Origin: an uncultured Saprospiraceae bacterium
Lineage (GTDB): Bacteria > Bacteroidota > Bacteroidia > Chitinophagales > Saprospiraceae
Direction: 5' to 3'
DNA length: 22,589 nucleotides
NCBI GenBank assembly: GCA_937894165.1
Contig: CALCSX010000182.1
Location: forward strand, 1 to 22,589
Of this stretch, positions 8,922 to 16,610 are shown piece by piece. The position numbers were made by a program, and so were the translations under genes. The stretch's first letter is position 1; each line of letters begins with the position of its first letter. Under the pieces are notes generated by a model. That model saw only the letters and a program-made list of their open reading frames with translations, did no database searches and was not told the origin of the DNA.

Positions 8922-8945
8922 AAATTCAATAATCTTAAATTATAA

Positions 8946-9878
8946 CTACAAGTTCAAATTATCAAATGCGCCCATCACTTCTCTAACATGACCGGCTGAT
9001 TCATTTAATAAATTCATTTCGTCCTCGTTGAGTTTCAACTCAATAACTTCCTCAACGCCATTCTTTCCTAATTTTACAGGAACACCCAGATAAATGTCAT
9101 TAAGACCATACTCACCTTCCAATTTGATACAACAAGGAAAGATTCTGTTTTCATCTCTCAAAATTGTAGTGACCATCTGAGCTGCAGCAGCCCCGGGCGC
9201 ATACCACGCAGATGTCCCCATCAGTTTTACTAGCTCTCCACCCCCAACTTTCGTTCTATCCACAATTTTGGCTAGTGTTTCTTCATCAATTAATTCAGTA
9301 ACAGGAATTCCTGAAACAGTTGTATATCGAGGTAAAGGTACCATAGTATCACCATGACCACCCATCAAAACAGCTTGAATATCCTTAGGAGAAACTTTAA
9401 GTTCAGTAGCAAGGAAAGCTCTATATCTGGCTGTATCTAAAATCCCGGCCATTCCTAAAACTCTTGATCTGTCAAGACCTGAGAATTTATGAGCAGCATA
9501 AGTCATCACATCTAATGGGTTAGATACAATTATTAAAATAGGATTATCAGAATATTTCAAAATATTCTCTGTAACACTGGTAACAATCTTTGCGTTTGTT
9601 GAAATAAGATCATCTCTACTCATTCCGGGCTTTCGAGGCAGACCCGCCGTAATCACAACTACATCTGATCCCGCAGTTGCTGCATAATCATCCGTACCAA
9701 TTAATTGAGTTGAATAATAATCTATTGGTGCTTGCTGCCAAGTATCCAAAGCCTTGCCTTCCGCAAAATCACCTTTGATATCCACTAAAACTACTTCTTT
9801 GGCTACATCATCATGTGCTAAAACATTCGCTACTGTAGCTCCAACATTCCCGGCACCTATTACAGTTACTTTACTCAT
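8946..9878 (-). CDS. mdh: Malate dehydrogenase (NAD-dependent, LDH-like type)
   Basis: Oxidises malate to oxaloacetate with NAD in the TCA cycle. The 310 residues fit the LDH-like MDH class. The nucleotide-binding loop is GAGNVGAT (8-15), with Asp33 at the end of beta-2 selecting NAD. Substrate-binding arginines are Arg82 and Arg88 in GLPRKPGMSR; an arginine at the first of these marks malate rather than lactate specificity. Asp148 and Arg151 lie in LDTARYR, and the catalytic His175 in GGHGDTMVPL. It has its own promoter element (9946-9953), is divergent from the protease pair, and is followed by a hairpin, so it is probably monocistronic. Confidence 0.97.
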   Translation of the reverse strand: MSKVTVIGAGNVGATVANVLAHDDVAKEVVLVDIKGDFAEGKALDTWQQAPIDYYSTQLIGTDDYAATAGSDVVVITAGLPRKPGMSRDDLISTNAKIVTSVTENILKYSDNPILIIVSNPLDVMTYAAHKFSGLDRSRVLGMAGILDTARYRAFLATELKVSPKDIQAVLMGGHGDTMVPLPRYTTVSGIPVTELIDEETLAKIVDRTKVGGGELVKLMGTSAWYAPGAAAAQMVTTILRDENRIFPCCIKLEGEYGLNDIYLGVPVKLGKNGVEEVIELKLNEDEMNLLNESAGHVREVMGAFDNLNL

Positions 9879-9945
9879 TTGAAAAATTTTATTTTAAAAA
9901 TTAGATTCATTTCGAAACGCAAATAAACAAATTTTTGATGCAAAT

Positions 9946-9953
9946 CAAAAGTA
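9946..9953 (-). promoter_or_regulatory. Bacteroidota -7 element for mdh
   Basis: TACTTTTG on the minus strand matches TAnnTTTG, about 67 bp before the mdh start. No clear -33 TTG was found. Confidence 0.5.
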
Positions 9954-9990
9954 ATTATACTCATAACTTTAATAAACGGTTACAGTTTCC

Positions 9991-9998
9991 TATATTTG
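9991..9998 (+). promoter_or_regulatory. Bacteroidota -7 element for the protease pair
   Basis: TATATTTG on the plus strand matches TAnnTTTG and lies 20 bp before the ATG at 10019, giving a leader of roughly 15 nt. It supports the chosen start. Confidence 0.55.
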
Positions 9999-10018
9999 GG
10001 TAAATTAAAGGCACGGAT

Positions 10019-11566
10019 ATGTCGTTTGACATTATAAATCGTTTATTTATTACCTTTTCAATAGTTTTATTGACCGGCTCGCTATATTCCCAATACAGCT
10101 ATTTAGATGTTGCTGATCAAGAATTGATCGCCGAACGCCTATTAAAAAACAAACAACAACTTAAGCAAAATCCTATTGAATTGCGAAGTGATGAGTACTT
10201 GTATGTACCGATAAATTTTGTAATATTTCAAAGTAATTATAAATCATCTAATTTAAAATACGCTGATATATTAGATATAATCTGTAACCTAAATTCCTAT
10301 TATTACGATTCGAAAATTAGATTTTTTCTAGCTTCCGAACCTGAATTTGCTATCAATCAAACAATATATGAGGATCCTTTGAGCAATAAAAGTATCGTAG
10401 AATTAACAAAATTGAAAGATTTCACGGCCCTAAATATTTTTATAACTTCTAATGCCTTCTTATCACCACAATTTCAAAATATTGTTGCTTACTATACACC
10501 TCAAAATGATTGGATTATGATAAATGAAAATGAGATTTTAAATTCTAACTCTCATTTTCTGGCACATGAAGTCGGACATTACTTTTCTCTTTTACACACT
10601 TTCAATGGATGGGAATCTCAACCATATAATAGGAATACACACGGGCAGCAAGCCGGGATTTTAGCGCCTGACGGCATCACATTAACTGAACAAGTCAAAA
10701 GAGATAATTGTGAAAACGAAGGTGATTTCATTTGTGATACTTCACCTGATTACAATTTTGGCTATGGTTGGATAAAAAATGGAGATACCTGCCATGAGTT
10801 TGATCAAGAGGTTTATGATCCTGCAAATCAACCTGTAAATCCAGAAGAATCTAATATTATGGGTTATTTTCTAGGTTGTAATAATTACTATTTTAGTGAA
10901 ATACAACAGCAAATAATGGAGATAGACTATCTTTCCGAAAAACGAAATTCTTTAAGATGGCACAATATCGTTCATGAAGTAAAAATTGAGGAAGAGGTAG
11001 CTTTATTAACGCCTCTTGATAATGAGGGTGTTTTAGAAAGGAACGTTAGACTCGAATGGTCTCCTATTGAAGATGCTACTGCCTATCTACTTCAAGTTGT
11101 AAATGCGGGTCAAAATAGTATTGTAATTCTGGAGAAAGTAATTAGTCAAAATTTTTATTTATTAAATAACTTGGAAAACGGAAACTATACGTGGAAAATA
11201 AAGCCACTTAATCAAACTTATAATTGCTCTAATTTTTCAAATATGAGTAGATTTAGTGTCGATAATAGTCTTTCTATAATCCCAGGAGAAAATAATAGAG
11301 CGCAAATTCAGCTCATACCCAATTTTCTCGGAACAAATTCTCTTAAAACGTCATTATATATATCGAACAATCAAAGTATCAAAATAAACGTTGATCTTTA
11401 TGATATTAATGGAAGACTTATAGAGAATTTATTTTTTGAACAGATGTTACCCAATGGGACAAATTCCCTACCTCTTCCAATCAATCAACAACTCAACGCA
11501 GGTGTATTTCTTCTAAGAGTTTACTCTTATGAGTTTGAAAAAACATTAAAATTGATTATTCAGTAA
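10019..11566 (+). CDS. Secreted M43-type metalloprotease with T9SS sorting domain (copy 1)
   Basis: Predicted extracellular zinc protease of 515 residues. A signal peptide (1-25, ending LYSQ) is followed by a metzincin domain with HEVGHYFSLLHTF (183-195; zinc ligands His183, His187, His193, catalytic Glu184). It also has the CDTSPDY segment and a Met-turn SNIMGY with Met281, as in the pappalysin-like M43 family. The glycine usual after HExxHxx is Ser190 here. A fibronectin type III-like module follows (about 330-420), then a T9SS type A C-terminal domain (about 430-515) with YDINGRLI and GVFLLRVYS, ending in LIIQ. It would cross the outer membrane by T9SS. A paralogue follows 32 nt downstream. 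Confidence 0.88.
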   Translation: MSFDIINRLFITFSIVLLTGSLYSQYSYLDVADQELIAERLLKNKQQLKQNPIELRSDEYLYVPINFVIFQSNYKSSNLKYADILDIICNLNSYYYDSKIRFFLASEPEFAINQTIYEDPLSNKSIVELTKLKDFTALNIFITSNAFLSPQFQNIVAYYTPQNDWIMINENEILNSNSHFLAHEVGHYFSLLHTFNGWESQPYNRNTHGQQAGILAPDGITLTEQVKRDNCENEGDFICDTSPDYNFGYGWIKNGDTCHEFDQEVYDPANQPVNPEESNIMGYFLGCNNYYFSEIQQQIMEIDYLSEKRNSLRWHNIVHEVKIEEEVALLTPLDNEGVLERNVRLEWSPIEDATAYLLQVVNAGQNSIVILEKVISQNFYLLNNLENGNYTWKIKPLNQTYNCSNFSNMSRFSVDNSLSIIPGENNRAQIQLIPNFLGTNSLKTSLYISNNQSIKINVDLYDINGRLIENLFFEQMLPNGTNSLPLPINQQLNAGVFLLRVYSYEFEKTLKLIIQ

Positions 11567-11598
11567 TTTTTTATATTTATATCATTAAACATCAAATA

Positions 11599-13053
11599 AT
11601 GAAATTATTTTTAAACATTTTGTGCCTATTAATAGGTTTACAAGCTTATGCGCAACACGACCATAGATATTGTGGAACTCCTGATATAAAATCAGCGTGG
11701 CTTACAGAATATCAAAAGAATCCGGACGCCTATTCTCATATGAGATCGAGCAATGATACTTTGTATATTGCATTAACAGTACATAACGTAGGGTCTGACA
11801 TAAATAATTTATTTCCTATTACTTCAGTATTTAATGCCTTATGTAAGCTCAATAATGATTTCAAACCTTATAAAATATTATTTTATTTAAAAAGACCGGT
11901 TAGAAATATTATAAATTCTACATGGAATGATCATACATTTCAACAAGGAAACAATATGATGTTACAAAACAATTTTAACGATTCAGCGAATTGCTATATA
12001 GTTTCTAATCCAGCCGGCACATGTGGTTATTTCAGTCATGGAGGTGGTGCCGTTGCACTAAGCAAATCCTGTTTAGGTGGAAACAACACAACATGGACAC
12101 ATGAGTTAGGTCATTTTTTTAGTTTGCCTCATACCTTCGTTGGATGGGAAGGTGAAGAGTATGATCCATCTAAACCTACACCAACAAGCGTTGGAAACAG
12201 AGTAGTTGAATTAGTAGATAGAAGCAATTGTCATTTTGCAGCGGATGGGTTTTGTGACACAGAGCCGGATTATCTTTCTGATAGATGGACTTGTAATGGT
12301 GATGGAGAGAGCAACGTAATTCAAACTGATCCTAAAGGTGAAACCTTTAAGTCAGATGGCACTTTATTCATGTCCTACTCAAATGATGCATGTACTACAA
12401 GATTTTCCGAGGAGCAGGTTGACGCCATGAGAGCAAATATGCTGAGCCAAAATATCAGAATGACAGCTACAGTTCAACCGTATGAGTCATTTCAGACATC
12501 TTTGGATGTAAGTTTTATCACTCCAAATGAAACTGAAGTTAATTCCGGTGAAGAATTAATCATTGAATGGGAACCTGTGGATCAAGCTTATGGCTATCAG
12601 GTTCAGGTTTCCAGAAATTCAACATTTACTTTCCCCGACCTATTTACGACAACTGAAGCGCCGGAGATTGCTATAAACTTCGGTTCAAATAAACCAAATA
12701 CAACCTATTATGTAAGAGCAAGAGCCTTTATTCCGCATAATTTCTGTACAGAGTTTTCTGAACCTATGACATTCAATAAAATGCCATCGACATCTGTTGT
12801 TGATAACGAGTTTAATAATTCAATGAATATTTTCCCTAACCCTATTCAGTTAGATGGAACTTTGAATATAAATGATGTTCCTGAAAATCTTGATTATCAA
12901 ATAGTTAGTAATACAGGTCAAATATTACAAACCGGAAATTTAAATTTCGGAAATAATAAAATTGCCTTGAATTCTGCGCTGCCTGCGGGATTTTTAGTCT
13001 TACGAGTATTTAATGAAGATAAACACGCCATATTTAAAGTTCTTGTACAATAA
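11599..13053 (+). CDS. Secreted M43-type metalloprotease with T9SS sorting domain (copy 2)
   Basis: Paralogue of the preceding gene, 484 residues. Signal peptide 1-19 ends AYAQ. The zinc site is HELGHFFSLPHTF (168-180; His168, Glu169, His172, His178). CDTEPDY (219-225) and a Met-turn LFMSYSND with Met258 follow. Several cysteines (for example 142, 158, 211, 219, 232 and 265) suggest disulfide bonds. A fibronectin III-like module spans about 305-395 with IEWEPVDQAYGYQVQVS. The T9SS C-terminal domain opens with NIFPNP (410-415) and ends in KVLVQ. As in copy 1, serine replaces the usual glycine of the extended zinc motif. It is probably cotranscribed with copy 1 and is followed by a strong terminator. 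Confidence 0.9.
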   Translation: MKLFLNILCLLIGLQAYAQHDHRYCGTPDIKSAWLTEYQKNPDAYSHMRSSNDTLYIALTVHNVGSDINNLFPITSVFNALCKLNNDFKPYKILFYLKRPVRNIINSTWNDHTFQQGNNMMLQNNFNDSANCYIVSNPAGTCGYFSHGGGAVALSKSCLGGNNTTWTHELGHFFSLPHTFVGWEGEEYDPSKPTPTSVGNRVVELVDRSNCHFAADGFCDTEPDYLSDRWTCNGDGESNVIQTDPKGETFKSDGTLFMSYSNDACTTRFSEEQVDAMRANMLSQNIRMTATVQPYESFQTSLDVSFITPNETEVNSGEELIIEWEPVDQAYGYQVQVSRNSTFTFPDLFTTTEAPEIAINFGSNKPNTTYYVRARAFIPHNFCTEFSEPMTFNKMPSTSVVDNEFNNSMNIFPNPIQLDGTLNINDVPENLDYQIVSNTGQILQTGNLNFGNNKIALNSALPAGFLVLRVFNEDKHAIFKVLVQ

Positions 13054-13065
13054 TCGAGAGATATT

Positions 13066-13116
13066 AAAAAATAAAAGGGATTTTGATAGATAGTATCGGA
13101 ATCCCTTTTATTTTTT
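13066..13116 (+). terminator. Strong intrinsic terminator after the protease pair
   Basis: A perfect 17-bp inverted repeat (arms 13066-13082 and 13100-13116) with a 17-nt loop; the core is AAGGGATT/AATCCCTT, flanked by A and T runs. It starts 12 nt after the stop codon and ends the metalloprotease operon. Confidence 0.92.
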
Positions 13117-13181
13117 GGAGACTTTCATTTAATCTATTAGAAATATTATCGATTTAATTCTAAATTACAGTAGAGAATTGG

Positions 13182-13189
13182 TAATTTTG
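13182..13189 (+). promoter_or_regulatory. Bacteroidota -7 element for sucC
   Basis: TAATTTTG matches TAnnTTTG and lies 40 bp before the sucC ATG, downstream of the preceding terminator. This is consistent with an independent sucC promoter. Confidence 0.55.
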
Positions 13190-13229
13190 CCCCGGCTAAA
13201 CCAAATGCAAATTATAAAAATTAACGAAT

Positions 13230-14432
13230 ATGAATTTACATGAGTATCAAGGAAAAGAATTATTAAAAAGTTATGGTGTTGCTATTCAAGAAGGTGAAAT
13301 AGCAAATACCTTAGAAGAAGCTGTTCAAGCATATGAAAGAATAACAGCGCAGACAAATAGTTCTTTTGCCGTTGTAAAAGCTCAAATACATGCAGGTGGA
13401 AGAGGAAAAGGTGGAGGAGTAAAAGTGGTAAAGAATTTAGACGATTTAAAAGAAAAAGCTAGCGGTATTCTTGGCATGATGTTGAAAACACCTCAAACCC
13501 CAGGCGGGATGGAAGGTCCGGGAAAGCTGGTTAATAAAATACTAATTGCTGAAGACGCATATGCGCCGGATTTTAATGCTTGCAAAGAGTATTATGTTTC
13601 AGTTTTAATGGACAGAGCTTCCAAAAGAAATGTAATCATTTACTCAACGGAAGGTGGGATGGATATAGAAAAGGTTGCTGAAGAGACGCCGGAATTAGTT
13701 CATTCGGAATTTGTTGACCCTACTTTGGGTTTGATGGCTTTCCAAACCAGAAAAATTGCATTTAATTTAGGTTTGAGTGGAAAAGCATTCAAAGAAATGA
13801 CAAAATTCATATCGAATTTATATACTGCATTTGTAAAATCTGACGCTTCTCTTTTTGAAATCAATCCTTGCCTTCACACAGCTGATGATCGAATTTTAGC
13901 TGTCGACTGTAAAGTTACATTGGATGACAATGCCTTGTATAGACAACCGGCGCTAGCGGCCATGAGAGATACTTCGGAAGAAGATCCTACAGAAGTCGAA
14001 GCAAAGGAGTTTGATTTAAATTATGTTAAGCTTGATGGGAATGTGGGATGTATGGTAAATGGGGCAGGTTTAGCAATGGCAACCATGGATATAATTAAAT
14101 TATCAGGGGGTGAGCCGGCTAATTTCTTGGATGTTGGTGGAACAGCAGATGCAGCTAGAGTGGAGCAAGCTTTCAGGATCATCATGAAAGATCCAAATGT
14201 CAAAGCGATATTAATCAACATTTTCGGAGGTATTGTAAGATGTGACAGAGTAGCCAATGGTGTTGTTGAAGCTTATAAAAACATTCCGGATATTTCAATC
14301 CCTATAATTGTGCGACTTCAAGGTACAAATGCTGATATAGCAAAGGAAATTATTGACAAATCAGGTCTAAAAGTATATTCTGCTATCACATTGCAGGAAG
14401 CCGCGAATCTTGTGACTAAAGTTTTAAATTAA
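13230..14432 (+). CDS. sucC: Succinyl-CoA synthetase, beta subunit (ADP-forming type)
   Basis: Beta subunit of succinate-CoA ligase, which links succinyl-CoA cleavage to nucleoside triphosphate formation in the TCA cycle as a complex with SucD. The 400 residues fit the family. It starts MNLHEYQGKELLKSYGV, has the ATP-grasp glycine loop HAGGRGKGGGVK (54-65) and the nucleotide-site stretch FEINPC. The C-terminal ligase domain has GAGLAMATMD, FLDVGGTA and NIFGGIVRCD. sucD is not in the window, so the two subunits are encoded apart. The gene has its own -7 element and terminator and appears monocistronic. Confidence 0.97.
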   Translation: MNLHEYQGKELLKSYGVAIQEGEIANTLEEAVQAYERITAQTNSSFAVVKAQIHAGGRGKGGGVKVVKNLDDLKEKASGILGMMLKTPQTPGGMEGPGKLVNKILIAEDAYAPDFNACKEYYVSVLMDRASKRNVIIYSTEGGMDIEKVAEETPELVHSEFVDPTLGLMAFQTRKIAFNLGLSGKAFKEMTKFISNLYTAFVKSDASLFEINPCLHTADDRILAVDCKVTLDDNALYRQPALAAMRDTSEEDPTEVEAKEFDLNYVKLDGNVGCMVNGAGLAMATMDIIKLSGGEPANFLDVGGTADAARVEQAFRIIMKDPNVKAILINIFGGIVRCDRVANGVVEAYKNIPDISIPIIVRLQGTNADIAKEIIDKSGLKVYSAITLQEAANLVTKVLN

Positions 14433-14453
14433 ATTTTGTTTAAATACAATTTT

Positions 14454-14490
14454 AAGGGGCAATCAAATCAATTAGATTGCCCCTTTTTTT
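14454..14490 (+). terminator. Intrinsic terminator after sucC
   Basis: An 11-bp perfect stem (AAGGGGCAATC with GATTGCCCCTT) and a 10-nt loop are followed by a run of T, 21 nt after the sucC stop. This is a classical rho-independent terminator. Confidence 0.93.
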
Positions 14491-14514
14491 ATATTTACTT
14501 TTAATTAATTAAAT

Positions 14515-15759
14515 ATGGAAATTTTTTCCCTTCTAGAGCTTAATCAGTATATAAGACAAACCCTGGCTCTTAATTTCCCGGACGAATATTGGGTTGAGGC
14601 TGAATTGTCGAATGTTAAAGAATCCAGAGGAAATATTTATTGTGATTTGGTAGAAATCGACCAACTCAGAGGGATTGTTTGTGCGCAGGCCAATGCAGTT
14701 TTATGGAAAGACGCACATAAGAATATAGTTAAAGCAATAGGTACTGACTTTAATAAAATTTTTAAAAATGGTTCCAATGTAAGATTGAGGGTCCTAGTAG
14801 AATATCATGAGCGCTACGGACTCAAATTAAATATTAAGGATATCCAACCGGAATTTACATTGGGATTCCATGAACAAGCAAGACAAACCACCATTAGTTT
14901 CCTTATCAGCAACGGTTTTCTTGAATTAAATAAAACGAAATTATTACCGGGAGCAATCAAAAATGTAGCAGTAGTTTCTTCACCTACTGCAGCCGGCTAC
15001 CATGATTTTATAAAACAATTAACAGAAAACAATCTTGGTTATACATTTAATATTACCCTATTTCCGTCGGCAATGCAAGGAGCTTTAGTATCACCAAATA
15101 TTATTGAACACCTTGATAATATCAATAAATTTAGTGAAAAATATGATGTTGTTACAATAATTAGAGGCGGAGGCTCAAAGCTTGACCTCAGTGATTTTGA
15201 TGATAAGCAACTGGCCATTGCCATAGCACAGGCACAAATTCCGGTATTGACAGGCATCGGTCATGAAATAGATTCCTCTATCGCTGATTTGGTATCTTAT
15301 AAAAATCTCAAAACACCGACCTCAGTAGCTGCCTACATTCTTGATTACAATCAAAATGCCGAAAAGGGTCTAACAGACCTAATTGAGGAGCTAAATCTTA
15401 GATTACAGAAAAAACTCAATGATTCTCAATCTGTATTAGAACGCCAACATTTCTTCTTTAAAAATCTTATTTTTAATGTTATAAATAGGAAAGCTACCGG
15501 AATAACTCAAATTAAAACCAGAATTACAGGTCATCTTTTTAATCAAATTAAAGAAAAGGATTTAAAATTTTCCGAATATCTTTTAAATATTACTAAGGCA
15601 GATCCAGGAATTTCCCTTGAAAAAGGATATGCTATATTAGAACAAAATGGCAAAAAAATAAAGTACATTGGAGAACTTAATTACTCAGATCTTTCCATTT
15701 TTTTAAATGATGGAAAAATTATTGCAACACCTAAAGAAATCTTAAAGAATGAAAAATAA
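14515..15759 (+). CDS. xseA: Exodeoxyribonuclease VII large subunit
   Basis: Large, catalytic subunit of exonuclease VII, which degrades single-stranded DNA in both directions and works in repair. The 414 residues begin with an OB-fold DNA-binding domain (about 1-100, including YWVEAELSNVKESRGNIYCDL). The Exonuc_VII_L domain follows, with VVSSPTAAGYHDF, FPSAMQGA, IIRGGGSKLDLSDFDD, TGIGHEIDSSIADLV and KTPTSVAAYI. A coiled-coil region and the C-terminal EKGYAIL motif come last. It overlaps xseB by 11 nt, so the subunits are translationally coupled. Confidence 0.96.
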   Translation: MEIFSLLELNQYIRQTLALNFPDEYWVEAELSNVKESRGNIYCDLVEIDQLRGIVCAQANAVLWKDAHKNIVKAIGTDFNKIFKNGSNVRLRVLVEYHERYGLKLNIKDIQPEFTLGFHEQARQTTISFLISNGFLELNKTKLLPGAIKNVAVVSSPTAAGYHDFIKQLTENNLGYTFNITLFPSAMQGALVSPNIIEHLDNINKFSEKYDVVTIIRGGGSKLDLSDFDDKQLAIAIAQAQIPVLTGIGHEIDSSIADLVSYKNLKTPTSVAAYILDYNQNAEKGLTDLIEELNLRLQKKLNDSQSVLERQHFFFKNLIFNVINRKATGITQIKTRITGHLFNQIKEKDLKFSEYLLNITKADPGISLEKGYAILEQNGKKIKYIGELNYSDLSIFLNDGKIIATPKEILKNEK

Positions 15760-15937
15760 GTTTAAGCAGATCGAAGAAAAACTAGCTAGAATTGCCGAAG
15801 AAATGAAGGATCCTGAATTATCTATCGATGATCTGATGGCCAAAGCAAAAAAAGCATACGAACTAATAGAAGAAGGTAAAGCATATCTTAATGAGGCTCA
15901 ATCTAAGATAGAACAATGGAGTCAATCTAACGATTAA
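15749..15937 (+). CDS. xseB: Exodeoxyribonuclease VII small subunit
   Basis: Small subunit of exonuclease VII, 62 residues, a helical hairpin that packs on the coiled coil of XseA. The sequence is lysine- and glutamate-rich, with the family pattern of hydrophobics in FKQIEEKLARIAEEM and the KAKKAYELIEEGKAYLNEAQ region. It is a little shorter than E. coli XseB (80). Position supports the call: its start lies inside the end of xseA. Its stop overlaps the stop of the opposite-strand PAP2 gene by 11 nt. Confidence 0.93.
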   Translation: MKNKFKQIEEKLARIAEEMKDPELSIDDLMAKAKKAYELIEEGKAYLNEAQSKIEQWSQSND

Positions 15938-16610
15938 GATTTCGCCTCGATGCTCTCAACTTAAGGAAAGATGTATTCCATCTTCTTAATTTATCTTCAT
16001 TCCGTTTTGATAGGTGCAATATCAATATTGTTAACATCATTCCAATAATTGCTCCAAAAAACGTGTCTATAAAAAAATGATGAAAGAAATAAACACGAGC
16101 AAGTCCTGTCATCACTCCTGCAAAAAAGAGTAAAATTACGAGATAAATTTTCTTAAAATTCAATAACAAAAAGACACACAGTACAAATGCTCCCGCTGAA
16201 TGATAAGAAGGCATACTCGTATCTTGGGTCAAAATTTCAGTATAATCCGACAGATTTAAAGCCTCTAACATCCCTTGCTCATTAAAAAATGTCAAGGGTC
16301 GGGGCTTAACAAAATAAAGTTTAAGTGCAAGAATGACTATTACATTGATAGCAACTAGTACTGCAAAAATTAAGCCCCTTCTGACATTATAAAAACCGAC
16401 TATTAAAACAGCCAGAAAATGCACTATAGGCTCACCTAATAAGTTAAATAGAGAAAATATAACATCGGCAAATCGACTTCGGTGAATATCTAGAAATATA
16501 GAAATATCTGAAGTCTCTACGTAAGAGGTTAAATAAAAACCAATTAAGAGATAAATAGTCACACAGATATAAAAAATAATTAAAACAGGATCTGAATCAT
16601 TTTTGCGCAT
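15927..16610 (-). CDS. PAP2-family membrane phosphatase
   Basis: Integral membrane phosphatase of 227 residues with about six helices. The three PAP2 motifs are present: KLYFVKPRP (Lys97, Arg104, Pro105), PSYHSAG (Ser135, His137), and RVYFFHHFFID (Arg172, His178, Asp182). The usual serine before the last arginine is alanine here. The likely substrate is a lipid phosphate, for example undecaprenyl pyrophosphate or a phosphatidic acid or lipid A phosphate, but the sequence does not decide. The C-terminal tail is basic. Its start overlaps the end of the LptF/G gene by 14 nt, so it is the last gene of the envelope operon; it converges on xseB. Confidence 0.9.
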   Translation of the reverse strand: MRKNDSDPVLIIFYICVTIYLLIGFYLTSYVETSDISIFLDIHRSRFADVIFSLFNLLGEPIVHFLAVLIVGFYNVRRGLIFAVLVAINVIVILALKLYFVKPRPLTFFNEQGMLEALNLSDYTEILTQDTSMPSYHSAGAFVLCVFLLLNFKKIYLVILLFFAGVMTGLARVYFFHHFFIDTFFGAIIGMMLTILILHLSKRNEDKLRRWNTSFLKLRASRRNLNR

